From positions 1 to 42,696 of the forward strand of contig NZ_JACVXA010000044.1 of assembly GCF_014903745.1 (NCBI RefSeq): DNA of 42,696 bases. Direction: 5' to 3'. A program made the position numbers and the translations under genes. Shown here piece by piece: positions 34,008 to 42,696 of the stretch; the first letter of the stretch is position 1; every line of letters begins with the position of its first letter. This stretch comes from Mangrovicoccus algicola (lineage in GTDB: Bacteria; Pseudomonadota; Alphaproteobacteria; Rhodobacterales; Rhodobacteraceae). Under the pieces are notes generated by a model that saw only the letters and a list, made by a program, of their open reading frames with translations, searched no databases and was not told the DNA's origin.

Positions 34008-34175
34008 TCAGGCGCGGCTGAGACGCTCGATCTGTTCCTTCAGATGCAGCTTCTGCTTCTTCATGCTGGCGATCTCGAGATCGCTGACGCCCGGGCTGCG
34101 CTGCGCCTCTTCAACCTTTGCCGAGAGAGATCGGTGCTTCTTCTGAAGTTCCTGGATGTGGATCGTCAGGCTCAT
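34008..34175 (-). CDS. DUF465 (YdcH-like) small coiled-coil protein
   Basis: The 55-residue protein starts MSLTIHIQELQKKHRSLSAK and is almost entirely helical, with charged heptads (VEEAQRSPGVSDLEIASMKK, then QKLHLKEQIERLSRA). The L-K-K-x-K-L-x-L-K-E-x-I tail is the signature of the YdcH/DUF465 family, whose function is unknown. GAGGAG lies about eight bases before the ATG. It stands alone on the reverse strand. Confidence 0.85.
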   Translation of the reverse strand: MSLTIHIQELQKKHRSLSAKVEEAQRSPGVSDLEIASMKKQKLHLKEQIERLSRA

Positions 34176-34293
34176 ATGTCGTCTCCTCTCTTGACTACAC
34201 GGGGACATGGCAGCATACGGAACGATTCCTGTCACGCCCCGAAAGCCGCCCTGCCCCGGATGAGCAAGCTGGCGCCGAGATGTCACCAAAGCT

Positions 34294-35055
34294 TTAATCT
34301 TCAAAGCCCGCAAGCGCCTGACCGTGGCGCAGCACCGCCTCCACTTCCGGCGCATAGCCGTCACCTGCGTCACCATGCCGCATCCCGCGATGCATCACCA
34401 GTGTCGGCCGCAGGCGGAACGGGCTTTTGCGGCCCTTGATGGCGCGCAGCAGGAACAGCCCCGCGGACTGCCCGCCGCGCGGCGCCACGGGCAGCACCTG
34501 CACCGCCCCCAGGCGGCTGTCCATCGCGGCCAGCACCTCGGGCAGGCGTTCCACCCTCTGGATCAGCGTCAGCACCCCGCCGGGACGCAGCCGCCGGGTC
34601 GCCACCTCGATCCAGTCGTCAAGCCGGGTCTCGCCCGCCCGGGCGATGTCGCGCCCGGCATTGGCCGAGGCGCTGCCCGCCTCGCGGGTGAAATAGGGCG
34701 GATTCATCATGACATGGTCGAAATCCAGATTGCGCACCTCTGCAGGAAGCGCCAACAGGTCGGACTCTGCCACGACCAGTTCGGTCGCCGCCTCCGCCGC
34801 ATTGCGCCGCGCCAGCGCGGCATAGAGCGGCTGCACCTCCACCCCGCACAGCCACAGTTCCGGCACCCGGCGATGCAGGCACAGCGAGGCCACGGCCGCG
34901 CCGCAGCCCAGTTCCAGCACGAACTGTCCCGCCCGCGCGGGCACCGCCGCCGCCAGCAGCACCGCATCCACCCCGGTGCGGAATCCTTCGCGGGGCTGCC
35001 AGGCATGCACCTGCCCGCCCAGAAACGCGTCATGTGTCAGATCGCTGTCGTCCAT
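34294..35055 (-). CDS. TrmN6-like methyltransferase (tRNA1Val adenine-37 N6 type)
   Basis: A 253-residue class I methyltransferase. The SAM-binding loop is VLELGCGAAVASLCL (about 46-60), and the catalytic NPPYF (about 118-122) marks an amino-group methyltransferase of the small-domain type. HVMMNPPYFTREA and the RPGGVLTLI stretch resemble E. coli YfiC/TrmN6, which makes m6A37 in tRNA1(Val). The exact substrate is inferred from family only. The start MDDSDLTHDAFLGG is usual for the alphaproteobacterial group. It lies five bases after the DUF2007 gene on the same strand. Confidence 0.83.
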   Translation of the reverse strand: MDDSDLTHDAFLGGQVHAWQPREGFRTGVDAVLLAAAVPARAGQFVLELGCGAAVASLCLHRRVPELWLCGVEVQPLYAALARRNAAEAATELVVAESDLLALPAEVRNLDFDHVMMNPPYFTREAGSASANAGRDIARAGETRLDDWIEVATRRLRPGGVLTLIQRVERLPEVLAAMDSRLGAVQVLPVAPRGGQSAGLFLLRAIKGRKSPFRLRPTLVMHRGMRHGDAGDGYAPEVEAVLRHGQALAGFED

Positions 35056-35060
35056 AACCT

Positions 35061-35276
35061 TCAGTCTTCGGGCAGGATACCGTTGTCGCGCAGGACCTCC
35101 GCTGCCTGCCGGAAATCCCCGTCCCGTACCATGAGACGCCTCGGCAGCACGCCGATCGAGCCTTCGAGCACGCTCATGTGGACGTCCATCGGGAAGCAGT
35201 CTATACCCTCTCCATCGAGGAGGGCGGTGGCGAAGGCAATGGCTGTCGGGTCTGTCGTACGCAAAAGCTCTCTCAT
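35061..35276 (-). CDS. DUF2007 domain protein
   Basis: The 71-residue protein (MRELLRTTDPTAIAFATALL) matches the DUF2007 family, a small ferredoxin-like alpha/beta fold sometimes called a putative signal-transducing protein. Typical marks are the early LLRTTDP, the central G-I-x-C-F with a short loop, RRLMVRDGDFRQAAEVL and the final acidic end. It is divergent from the prenyl synthase gene, with 55 bases between starts, and probably transcribed with the TrmN6-like gene behind it. Confidence 0.87.
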   Translation of the reverse strand: MRELLRTTDPTAIAFATALLDGEGIDCFPMDVHMSVLEGSIGVLPRRLMVRDGDFRQAAEVLRDNGILPED

Positions 35277-35331
35277 GTCAGGCAGTTAAAAATTACCCGG
35301 CAAAGATGTCGAGAGTATTGACGGAAGCGTG

Positions 35332-36333
35332 ATGGGATTGGACACGGCGGCTGCGAAGCCTCACGAAAAACTGGCCCGGATGCTGGAAGGCGACATGGAT
35401 GCGGTGGGGACGATGATCCGCACGCGCATGGCCTCGGAACATGCCCCCCGCATTCCCGAGGTCACCGCCCATCTGGTCGAGGCGGGCGGCAAGCGGCTGC
35501 GCCCGATGCTGACGCTGGCGGCGGCGCGGCTCTGCGGCTACAAGGGGACGGATCACGTCAAGCTGGCCGCGACGGTGGAATTCATCCATACCGCGACGCT
35601 GCTGCATGACGATGTCGTCGACGAAAGCCGCCAGCGCCGCGGGCGTCCGACGGCCAACCTGCTTTGGGACAACAAGTCCTCGGTCCTGGTCGGCGACTAT
35701 CTCTTCGCCCGCTCCTTCCGGCTGATGGTCGAGCCGGGCAACCTGCGCGTGCTGGAGATCCTCTCGGACGCCTCCGCGGTGATCGCCGAGGGCGAGGTGC
35801 TGCAACTGACCGCCGCCTCGGATCTGGCCACCGGCGAGGATGTCTACCTGCAGGTGATCCGCGGCAAGACCGCGGCGCTGTTCTCGGCGGCCTGCGAGGT
35901 CGGCGGGGTGATCGCCGGGGCACCGGCGGAACAGGTCCGCGCGCTCTTCGATTACGGCGACGCGCTCGGCATCTGCTTCCAGATCGTCGACGACCTGCTG
36001 GATTACGGCGGGGCCACCGCCACGATCGGCAAGAATGTCGGCGACGATTTCCGCGAACGCAAGCTGACCCTGCCCGTGATCCGCGCCATTGCCGCCGCCG
36101 ACGAGTCCGAACGCGCCTTCTGGACCCGCACCATCGCGCGCGGCCGTCAGGAAGAGGGCGACCTGGAGGAGGCGCTGGCCCTGATGGCGCGCCACGGAAC
36201 GCTGGACTCCACCCGCGCCACGGCGATCGAATGGGCGACCACAGCGAAAACCGCTATCCTGGCCCTGCCCGCATCGGAGCTGCGCGACGTGCTGCATGAC
36301 CTGGCCGATTACGTGGTGGAACGGGTGGTCTGA
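35332..36333 (+). CDS. ispB: Long-chain all-trans polyprenyl diphosphate synthase (quinone side chain)
   Basis: Extends farnesyl diphosphate with isopentenyl diphosphate to make the ubiquinone tail, probably C50 in this order. The 333 residues carry the first aspartate-rich motif LLHDDVVDES (about 84-93), the upstream GGKRLRPML, a GDYLFA motif, and the second motif FQIVDDLLDYGG (about 217-228). KNVGDDFRERKLTLP follows. ATG at 35332 is chosen with GGAAG upstream; a GTG three bases earlier is the alternative. Chain length cannot be read safely from sequence. It is convergent with ispE, nine bases apart. Confidence 0.93.
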   Translation: MGLDTAAAKPHEKLARMLEGDMDAVGTMIRTRMASEHAPRIPEVTAHLVEAGGKRLRPMLTLAAARLCGYKGTDHVKLAATVEFIHTATLLHDDVVDESRQRRGRPTANLLWDNKSSVLVGDYLFARSFRLMVEPGNLRVLEILSDASAVIAEGEVLQLTAASDLATGEDVYLQVIRGKTAALFSAACEVGGVIAGAPAEQVRALFDYGDALGICFQIVDDLLDYGGATATIGKNVGDDFRERKLTLPVIRAIAAADESERAFWTRTIARGRQEEGDLEEALALMARHGTLDSTRATAIEWATTAKTAILALPASELRDVLHDLADYVVERVV

Positions 36334-36342
36334 CCCCGGCGA

Positions 36343-37182
36343 TCACGCCAGGCGGCCCGCCGCGACCCACCATCCGGGCTCGGCGCGCGACAGCGCCGCC
36401 GCCGCCGCCCGCGCCGGAGCCTCGGCGGGGAACAGCCCGAAACAGGTCGCGCCCGACCCGGACATCCGCGCCAGCGCGCAGCCCGGCTGCGCCGCCAATG
36501 CCGCGAGCACGTCGCGGATCACCGGCGCCAGACGCAGCGCAGGCGGCTCCAGGTCGTTGCGCTGCCCGGCCAGCCAGGCGCAGAACGCCCCCGCCCCGAC
36601 CGGCATATGCCCCCGCAGTCCCGGGTTCTCCCGGGTCTCCAGCGCGGCGAAAACGGCGGGCGTCGACAGCGCCACCCCCGGATTGACCAGAAGGCACCAC
36701 AGGGGCGGCAGCGGCGGCACGGGGGACAGCGTCTCGCCGATCCCCTCCATCCGCACCGCCCGCGGCGAGAGGCAGACCGGCAGATCCGCCCCCAGTTCCA
36801 GCAGATCCGCAGGATCGGGCAAGGAGGCCAGGCCTAGGCGCTCCAGCGCCCGCAGCGTCGCCGCGGCATCGGAGGACCCGCCGCCGATCCCGGCCGCGGC
36901 GGGCAGGTGCTTCTCCAGGGTGATCGCGACGGGCGGCGCCCCGGACAGTGCCGCGGCCTTCCAGACGAGGTTGCGGGCATCCGCAGGCACCCCCGCCGCG
37001 CGGGGCCCCGTCACATCCAGCGACATCTCGGCCGCGGGTTCGACGGTCACGCGATCGGCGATGTCGGCAAAGGCGACCAGGCTGTCCAGCAGGTGATAGC
37101 CATCGCCCCGGCGCCCCGTCACATGCAGCGCCAGGTTGATCTTGGCCGGAGCGGCTTCAGTTGCCTTCGCTATGGGTTGCAA
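36343..37182 (-). CDS. ispE: 4-diphosphocytidyl-2-C-methyl-D-erythritol kinase
   Basis: Fourth enzyme of the non-mevalonate isoprenoid pathway. It is a GHMP kinase with N-terminal [20 protein letters not shown], the ATP loop [16 protein letters not shown] and the C-terminal [14 protein letters not shown]. The start is unclear. TTG at 37182 (279 residues) follows a GAGGGGG site and gives a family-like N terminus, while an ATG at 37215 would add [11 protein letters not shown]. Either overlaps the end of the TPR gene (26 or 59 bases), so the two are coupled. Confidence 0.92.
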   Translation of the reverse strand: MQPIAKATEAAPAKINLALHVTGRRGDGYHLLDSLVAFADIADRVTVEPAAEMSLDVTGPRAAGVPADARNLVWKAAALSGAPPVAITLEKHLPAAAGIGGGSSDAAATLRALERLGLASLPDPADLLELGADLPVCLSPRAVRMEGIGETLSPVPPLPPLWCLLVNPGVALSTPAVFAALETRENPGLRGHMPVGAGAFCAWLAGQRNDLEPPALRLAPVIRDVLAALAAQPGCALARMSGSGATCFGLFPAEAPARAAAAALSRAEPGWWVAAGRLA

Positions 37183-38878
37183 GAGGCGCCGCCCCCTCTT
37201 CGGCCAGCACGGCATCCAGCCCGATATCCAGCTTGCGCCGGACGCGGTCGGGATCGATATCCTCGTTGGAACTGCCGTAATCGGTGAAGCTCAGGGCCCG
37301 GCGCCACATGAAGCGCGCCTCCAGCTTGCGCCCCACCGCCCAGTAGACGTCGCCCAGATGGTCATTGATGACCGGATCGATCGCCATGATCTCGGCCGCG
37401 TGCTCCATCGGCTCCACCGCATCCTCGTAGCGGCCCAGCCGGTAATAGACCCAGCCCAGGCTGTCGGCGATATAGCCGTCATCCGGGCGCTGCGCCGCCG
37501 CTTCCTGGATCATGGCCAGAGCCTCGTCCAGGTTCTCGCGGCGCTCCACCAGCGAATAGCCGAGATAGTTCAGCACCCGCGGCTCCTGCGGCGACAGCTC
37601 CAGCGCGCGGCGGAAATCGGCCTCCGCCTCCTCCCACAGCTTCAGCCGCTCCAGCGTGATGCCGCGGGCATAGAAGATCTGCCAATCCGACTCGTCGGGT
37701 TCCGGCAGCAGCTCGACCGCGCGGTCATAGGCGGCGCGCGCCGCCTCCCAGCGATCATCGGCGGTCAGCGCATCGCCCAGCGAGACCTGCACATCCAGAA
37801 GATCGGGGTAGGTTTTCGACAGCTGGTTCAGCACCTCGATCGCCGCATCCAGCCGCCCGGCATAGCGCAGCGCCCCGGCCCGGCCGAACTCGGCCTGCAG
37901 ATAGGCGGGATGGTCGCGCGGCACCTCGTCATAGAGATCGCCGGCCAGCTCGTAATTGCCCTGCTCGTCGAAGATGCTGGCCACCATCAGCAGCGCGTCG
38001 ACATTCCCGGGATTCAATTCCCGCGCCAGCTGCGCATAGACCAGCGACAGGCTGTTGCTCGCCTGGCCATAGAGCACCTGCGCCATGGTGTAGAAAGCCT
38101 CCGCGATGCCCGCCCCGGCATCGGCAACCCCCAGCGGCACCGCCTCCCCGGACTCCAGCGCGGCGGCGACATCGGCCATCTGCGGCGGGATCATGCCGTC
38201 ATAGGCCTCGCGCAGATCCGCCAGCGCCCGGTCGAACCGGCCCAGCTGGCTTTCCACCTGCGCCCGCAGGCGCAGCCCGCGCCCCGACAGCGGCAGCGGC
38301 CCCTCGCTCTCGCCCGACAGGAGCGCCGCCGCCGCGGCGTGATCCCCCGACACGGCCAGGGCCAGGGCCTTGTGATACAACACGACACCGCGCAGCATCG
38401 GTTCGGCCGCGGCGGCATCGAATTCGGCCAGCGCCGCCGACGTGTCGCCCGCGCCCAGCTCCGCCCATCCGCGCACCAGCCGGTCGAGGAAGCCCTCCAG
38501 CAGGTCGCCGGTCGTGAAGCCCTCGTCGAAGGCGTCGCGCAGCGCGGCATAGTCGCCCGCCTTCACCCATTCGGCGGTCTGGACGATATCCATCAGGCTG
38601 GCATGGACATCCGCGCCCTGCATCCGGTGCATGATCGCGGCGGCATTGTCGAAATTGCCCAGATTGACCTGCGAGGTCAGCGCCAGCTCCATCAGCGCGG
38701 GATTCTGCGCATCCAGCGCCAGCGCGCGGCTGAAGTAATCCGCCGCGCGCAGATGGTCGGCCTCCATTCCGGCCACCCGCCCCGCCAGGTAGGTTCCGGC
38801 ATTGCCGCCCATTCCGGCGGCAGGCGCCATCCCCAGGCAGAACAGGGCGGCGAGAAGGCGGGCTTTGTTTCGGAACAC
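37157..38878 (-). CDS. Exported tetratricopeptide-repeat protein
   Basis: About 573 residues with a signal peptide ([22 protein letters not shown]) and then tandem TPR helices: [54 protein letters not shown] and [19 protein letters not shown] are the clearest. The last two repeats ([20 protein letters not shown] and the DSLGW unit) fit the YfgC/Sel-like periplasmic TPR class. GTG at 38878 is chosen for the clean signal peptide; a TTG at 38902 is the alternative. Such proteins scaffold envelope complexes; the partner is unknown. The end overlaps ispE. Confidence 0.82.
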   Translation of the reverse strand: MFRNKARLLAALFCLGMAPAAGMGGNAGTYLAGRVAGMEADHLRAADYFSRALALDAQNPALMELALTSQVNLGNFDNAAAIMHRMQGADVHASLMDIVQTAEWVKAGDYAALRDAFDEGFTTGDLLEGFLDRLVRGWAELGAGDTSAALAEFDAAAAEPMLRGVVLYHKALALAVSGDHAAAAALLSGESEGPLPLSGRGLRLRAQVESQLGRFDRALADLREAYDGMIPPQMADVAAALESGEAVPLGVADAGAGIAEAFYTMAQVLYGQASNSLSLVYAQLARELNPGNVDALLMVASIFDEQGNYELAGDLYDEVPRDHPAYLQAEFGRAGALRYAGRLDAAIEVLNQLSKTYPDLLDVQVSLGDALTADDRWEAARAAYDRAVELLPEPDESDWQIFYARGITLERLKLWEEAEADFRRALELSPQEPRVLNYLGYSLVERRENLDEALAMIQEAAAQRPDDGYIADSLGWVYYRLGRYEDAVEPMEHAAEIMAIDPVINDHLGDVYWAVGRKLEARFMWRRALSFTDYGSSNEDIDPDRVRRKLDIGLDAVLAEEGAAPLATHSEGN

Positions 38879-38976
38879 CGTGGATCGTCTCCGGTCTGGC
38901 AAATTTCTCCCGACCCTACGGCGCCCCGCCCCGCGTGTCCATCCACGCAGGCAGGGCCGGGCCCGGCCCCGGGGGC

Positions 38977-39621
38977 TCAGATCGCGCGATCGTCATAAAG
39001 ATGCGTGCCGCAGATCGCCGTGACGCGGTCCAGATAGGCCCGCATCCAGGCGGGGAAGGCCAGGTCCTTCACCATGGTCAGGTTGCGCAGCACCGGATAG
39101 ACCAGCACGTCGCCCATCCGCAGCCTGTCGCCGGGCGGCGCGAGTTCCGGCATTCCGGCCAGCATCGCCTCCACATCCGCCTTGTGCGCGGCCGTCTCCT
39201 CCATCGCCTGCGCGAAGGAGATGCCGATGATCGCCTCCTTGCGCTCGGTGAAATAGGCGATGGCCCCCGGCGTCGCGAATTCCGGCAGGCCCAGCCGCAG
39301 GTTGCGCGGAAACAGCAGGCAGCTGACCGCGCGCGAGGCCGAGGACAGCGCCGCGCTCTGGGGCGCAACCTCGTCCCAGGGGTCGAGATGCGGTGCGCCG
39401 GTCTCAATCGCGTCCAGGGCCGCGACGATGTCCAGGCTCTCGCCGATCGCGCGCCCGTCGTCATATTGCAGGATCGGCACCATCTTGGCCCCGATCAGGT
39501 CGAAATGCGCCTGTTCGTCGTCATTGAGCAGGTAGACCTTTTCATGCGGCACCTGCCGCCAGCCCGCGACCATGTCGGCCCGCACGCAGAAAGGACAGTG
39601 ATCGTATTGGTACAGCTTCAT
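38977..39621 (-). CDS. grxB: Glutaredoxin 2 (GrxB-type, GST-fold)
   Basis: The 214-residue protein starts MKLYQYDHCPFC, matching E. coli Grx2, and keeps both active-site cysteines (Cys9, Cys12). The thioredoxin-fold N-terminal domain (1-75) includes VPILQYDDG and GESLDI, and an all-helical GST-like C-terminal domain follows. The second of two adjacent ATG codons (39621) aligns with the family start, with GGAAG seven bases upstream. It reduces mixed disulfides with glutathione in the cytoplasm. No thiol-stress genes are adjacent. Confidence 0.9.
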   Translation of the reverse strand: MKLYQYDHCPFCVRADMVAGWRQVPHEKVYLLNDDEQAHFDLIGAKMVPILQYDDGRAIGESLDIVAALDAIETGAPHLDPWDEVAPQSAALSSASRAVSCLLFPRNLRLGLPEFATPGAIAYFTERKEAIIGISFAQAMEETAAHKADVEAMLAGMPELAPPGDRLRMGDVLVYPVLRNLTMVKDLAFPAWMRAYLDRVTAICGTHLYDDRAI

Positions 39622-39695
39622 CATGCAACTTCCGGCCCGGCCGGTCCCTGGTCTCGTCGCGCCGAAGCTGGACCGCCCCGGCGGCGAAGACAACC

Positions 39696-39718
39696 CCCGG
39701 CGGGCCTCTGCCGCCGGG
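39696..39718 (-). terminator. Hairpin after the ETF-QO gene
   Basis: CCCGGCGG (39696-39703) pairs with CCGCCGGG (39711-39718) around a seven-base loop, 19 bases after the ETF-QO stop on the reverse strand. There is no T-run. Confidence 0.5.
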
Positions 39719-39736
39719 CCGTCGCCGGAGCCGGAG

Positions 39737-41380
<1,644 letters not shown>

Positions 41381-41429
41381 CTGCCTGCCCTGACCCCTGT
41401 CTGTCATCCGGTCGGTTATCCGCCCGCCG

Positions 41430-41457
41430 TTTACCGTGCCGCGCCGCGGCGCGTCAA
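41430..41457 (-). promoter_or_regulatory. Candidate ETF-QO promoter
   Basis: On the reverse strand, TTGACG (41457 down to 41452; five of six matches) and GGTAAA (41435 down to 41430) are separated by 16 bases. Transcription would begin some 45 bases before the start codon. The -10 box is weak. Confidence 0.4.
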
Positions 41458-41460
41458 TAT

Positions 41461-41492
41461 CGCGCAACCTCCTTGCGCGCACACGTGCAAGG
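41461..41492. promoter_or_regulatory. Two overlapping TTGC/GCAA dyads, probable operator
   Basis: CGCGCAA (41461-41467) and TTGCGCG (41473-41479) form a perfect dyad with a five-base spacer. CCTTGC (41471-41476) and GCAAGG (41487-41492) form a second with ten bases between. They share the TTGC at 41473-41476 and end four bases upstream of the -35 box. This placement suits an activator or an occlusion-type repressor. Confidence 0.5.
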
Positions 41493-41755
41493 ACGCAATT
41501 TTCATGCCAGGTCAGGGAGGGCGCCGACCGGCCTGATGGGCACACTGTCCCGCAGCCGCTTTGCCCGCAAGGCGAAATGCGACGGCCCCGGCGTAACTTT
41601 GCGTCGCCCCCGCGCCGCCTCCGGGCAGAGCGCGCGGCGGGCGGGAATCATTGCAAAGGACCGGCTTGCACCCCAACCTGTGCTGATGCCAAAGTCGCGC
41701 GACACCGCGCAACGGCGCCCTGGCCCCCGGGGCCGCAACACGACCGCAGAGACCT

Positions 41756-42226
41756 ATGGAAAAGATACCAATGACCCCGGCCGGCTATGCCCGGCTAGAC
41801 GAAGAGCTGAAGAAGCTGAAATCGGTGGAGCGTCCGGCAATCATCAAGGCGATCGCCGAGGCACGCGAACACGGGGATCTGTCCGAGAACGCCGAATACC
41901 ATTCCGCCCGCGAGAAGCAGAGCTTCATCGAGGGGCGCATCAAGGAGATCGAGGCGATCCTCTCGCGCGCCGACCTGATCGACCCCAAGAAGCTGTCCGG
42001 CGCGATCAAGTTCGGCGCCACGGTCGATCTGGTCGACGAGGATACCGACGAGGAGCGGACCTACCAGATCGTCGGCGAGCCCGAGGCGGATATCGAGCGC
42101 GGCAAGCTGAACATGAAATCCCCGCTGGCCCGCGCCCTGATCGGCAAGGAGGTCGGCGACAGCGTCGAGGTCCATACGCCCGGCGGCGGCAAGTCCTACG
42201 AGATCCTCGCCATCCGCTATCTCTGA
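41756..42226 (+). CDS. greA: Transcription elongation factor GreA
   Basis: Enters the RNA polymerase secondary channel and stimulates cleavage of backtracked transcripts. The 156 residues have the N-terminal coiled coil (about 8-75) with the acidic tip in [18 protein letters not shown], and the C-terminal FKBP-like domain (about 80-156; [13 protein letters not shown]...). The start [10 protein letters not shown] matches the E. coli MQAIPMT beginning. A hairpin follows the stop. Confidence 0.97.
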   Translation: MEKIPMTPAGYARLDEELKKLKSVERPAIIKAIAEAREHGDLSENAEYHSAREKQSFIEGRIKEIEAILSRADLIDPKKLSGAIKFGATVDLVDEDTDEERTYQIVGEPEADIERGKLNMKSPLARALIGKEVGDSVEVHTPGGGKSYEILAIRYL

Positions 42227-42239
42227 CGCCATGCCCGGC

Positions 42240-42268
42240 GCGGGCGGCAAGGCTCCGCCGCCCGCGTT
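42240..42268 (+). terminator. Hairpin after greA
   Basis: GCGGGCGGC (42240-42248) pairs with GCCGCCCGC (42257-42265) around an eight-base loop, 14 bases after the greA stop, followed by GTTTG. A plausible intrinsic terminator with a short T-run. Confidence 0.55.
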
Positions 42269-42382
42269 TGACGGATCGCCCGCCCCGCGATAATTCTCTG
42301 GCAGCAGGGGCGGCGGCGCCCGGTTCCGTTCCGCCGCCCGGCCCCGCACGACACCCGGCCCCGCCCGATACAGGAAAGCCCC

Positions 42383-42696
42383 GTGAAGACAACGGATCCG
42401 CTCTTCCCGAAACCCGCTGCGACCCGCCCCGGCACGACCGAGAAGCTGGCGCTCTGCGCGCTGGTCTGCTGGCTGGCGGCGGGGCTGGCGCTGCGGGCCT
42501 ATGCGCCCGAGGCGATCGGCTGGCCCGGCATCGCCGTCCCGCTGGTCCTGCTGGGGCTGCTGTGGCAGCAGGCCCGCGCCCTGCGCCACATGCGCCAGGA
42601 GGCGGCGACGCTGCGCGATGCGCTGGCCGCGATGGGGGCCGAGCGGCGGCAGGATGCCCGCGCGGCGCGCGCCGCCCCGGTGCCGCAGCAGGTCCC
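42383..42696 (+). CDS. Hypothetical membrane protein, N-terminal part (runs off the right edge)
   Basis: A GTG-started frame with AGGAAAG seven bases upstream stays open to the edge (104 residues seen). It starts MKTTDPLFPKPAATRPGTTE, then has two hydrophobic stretches (about 21-38 LALCALVCWLAAGLALRA and 45-61 GIAVPLVLLGLLWQQ), then an Arg/Glu/Ala-rich helix (about 62-95) of coiled-coil type. I do not recognise the family. Confidence 0.6.
   Translation, partial: MKTTDPLFPKPAATRPGTTEKLALCALVCWLAAGLALRAYAPEAIGWPGIAVPLVLLGLLWQQARALRHMRQEAATLRDALAAMGAERRQDARAARAAPVPQQV

Larger units (their letters stand above)
41381..41755. other. Divergent intergenic region between ETF-QO and greA
   Basis: 375 bases with no convincing gene. 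It contains the ETF-QO promoter and operator-like dyads (41430-41492). Nearer greA it has TTGCAAAG (41651) and TTGCACC (41665 region), which could be promoter or regulator sites, but I cannot assign a greA promoter. Confidence 0.5.

Noticed and set aside
41436-41774. Open frames in the ETF-QO/greA gap (forward 41436-41774, reverse 41502-41741)
   Set aside because: No ribosome binding site, Arg/Pro-rich composition and overlap with the operator-like dyads. They look like chance frames.

Overview
The window is high-GC (roughly 70%) DNA from a free-living alphaproteobacterium, most likely Rhodobacterales (Paracoccus/Rhodobacter-like). The marker is the gene content: smpB-sseA, glnK-amtB, a DUF1467 protein beside methylmalonyl-CoA epimerase, argH-lipoprotein-lysA-DUF4175, the polyhydroxybutyrate pair phaA-phaB, a YdcH-like DUF465 protein, ispB/ispE and ETF-ubiquinone oxidoreductase. 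Most of it reads as chromosomal core. Both ends cut through genes. || Layout. 1-2 kb: end of an unknown protein, smpB (apparently nearly leaderless), sseA. 2-3.6 kb: an aspartate-aminotransferase-like protein that has lost its PLP lysine. 3.9-6.1 kb: a class A penicillin-binding protein. 6.4-8.2 kb: glnK-amtB with a bidirectional hairpin terminator. 8.2-9.4 kb: a DegT-family aminotransferase. 9.6-13.9 kb: a two-gene RND efflux pump. 14.1-14.8 kb: DUF1467 and methylmalonyl-CoA epimerase. 14.9-15.7 kb: an orphan receiver-domain protein behind a CtrA-like box. 15.8-18.2 kb: a restriction-modification cluster made of a degenerate MT-A70 adenine methyltransferase ORF, a C5-cytosine methyltransferase and an NgoMIV-family endonuclease. 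18.3-18.5 kb: a 43-residue small protein. 18.5-27.2 kb: a reverse-strand block of aspS, DUF4175, lysA, a TIGR02594-like protein, two small lipoproteins and argH. 27.2-28.7 kb: a thioredoxin-like protein, then cbiM behind a cobalamin riboswitch. 28.8-31.5 kb: tag, phaA, phaB. 31.6-33.5 kb: family 4 uracil-DNA glycosylase, metallophosphoesterase, moaB. 33.5-35.3 kb: a possible small RNA with a strong terminator, DUF465, a TrmN6-like methyltransferase, DUF2007. 35.3-38.9 kb: long-chain prenyl diphosphate synthase, ispE, a TPR protein. 39-42.7 kb: grxB, ETF-QO, greA and the start of a membrane protein. || How the genes work together. GlnK and AmtB are the ammonium sensor and channel. PhaA and PhaB make (R)-3-hydroxybutyryl-CoA for PHB. 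IspE feeds isoprenoid precursors to the quinone-chain synthase, and the quinone is the electron acceptor of ETF-QO. ArgH and LysA serve amino-acid synthesis. The R-M pair is the one clearly accessory element: the endonuclease has exactly the PD-X46-K-X13-E spacing of NgoMIV, predicting a GCCGGC-type target. || I saw no clear undescribed system. The items most worth a second look are the inactive-looking aminotransferase, the decayed MT-A70 frame abutting the R-M pair, the solitary riboswitch-controlled cbiM, the paired TTGC/GCAA operators at the ETF-QO promoter, and the candidate small RNA at about 33.6 kb.
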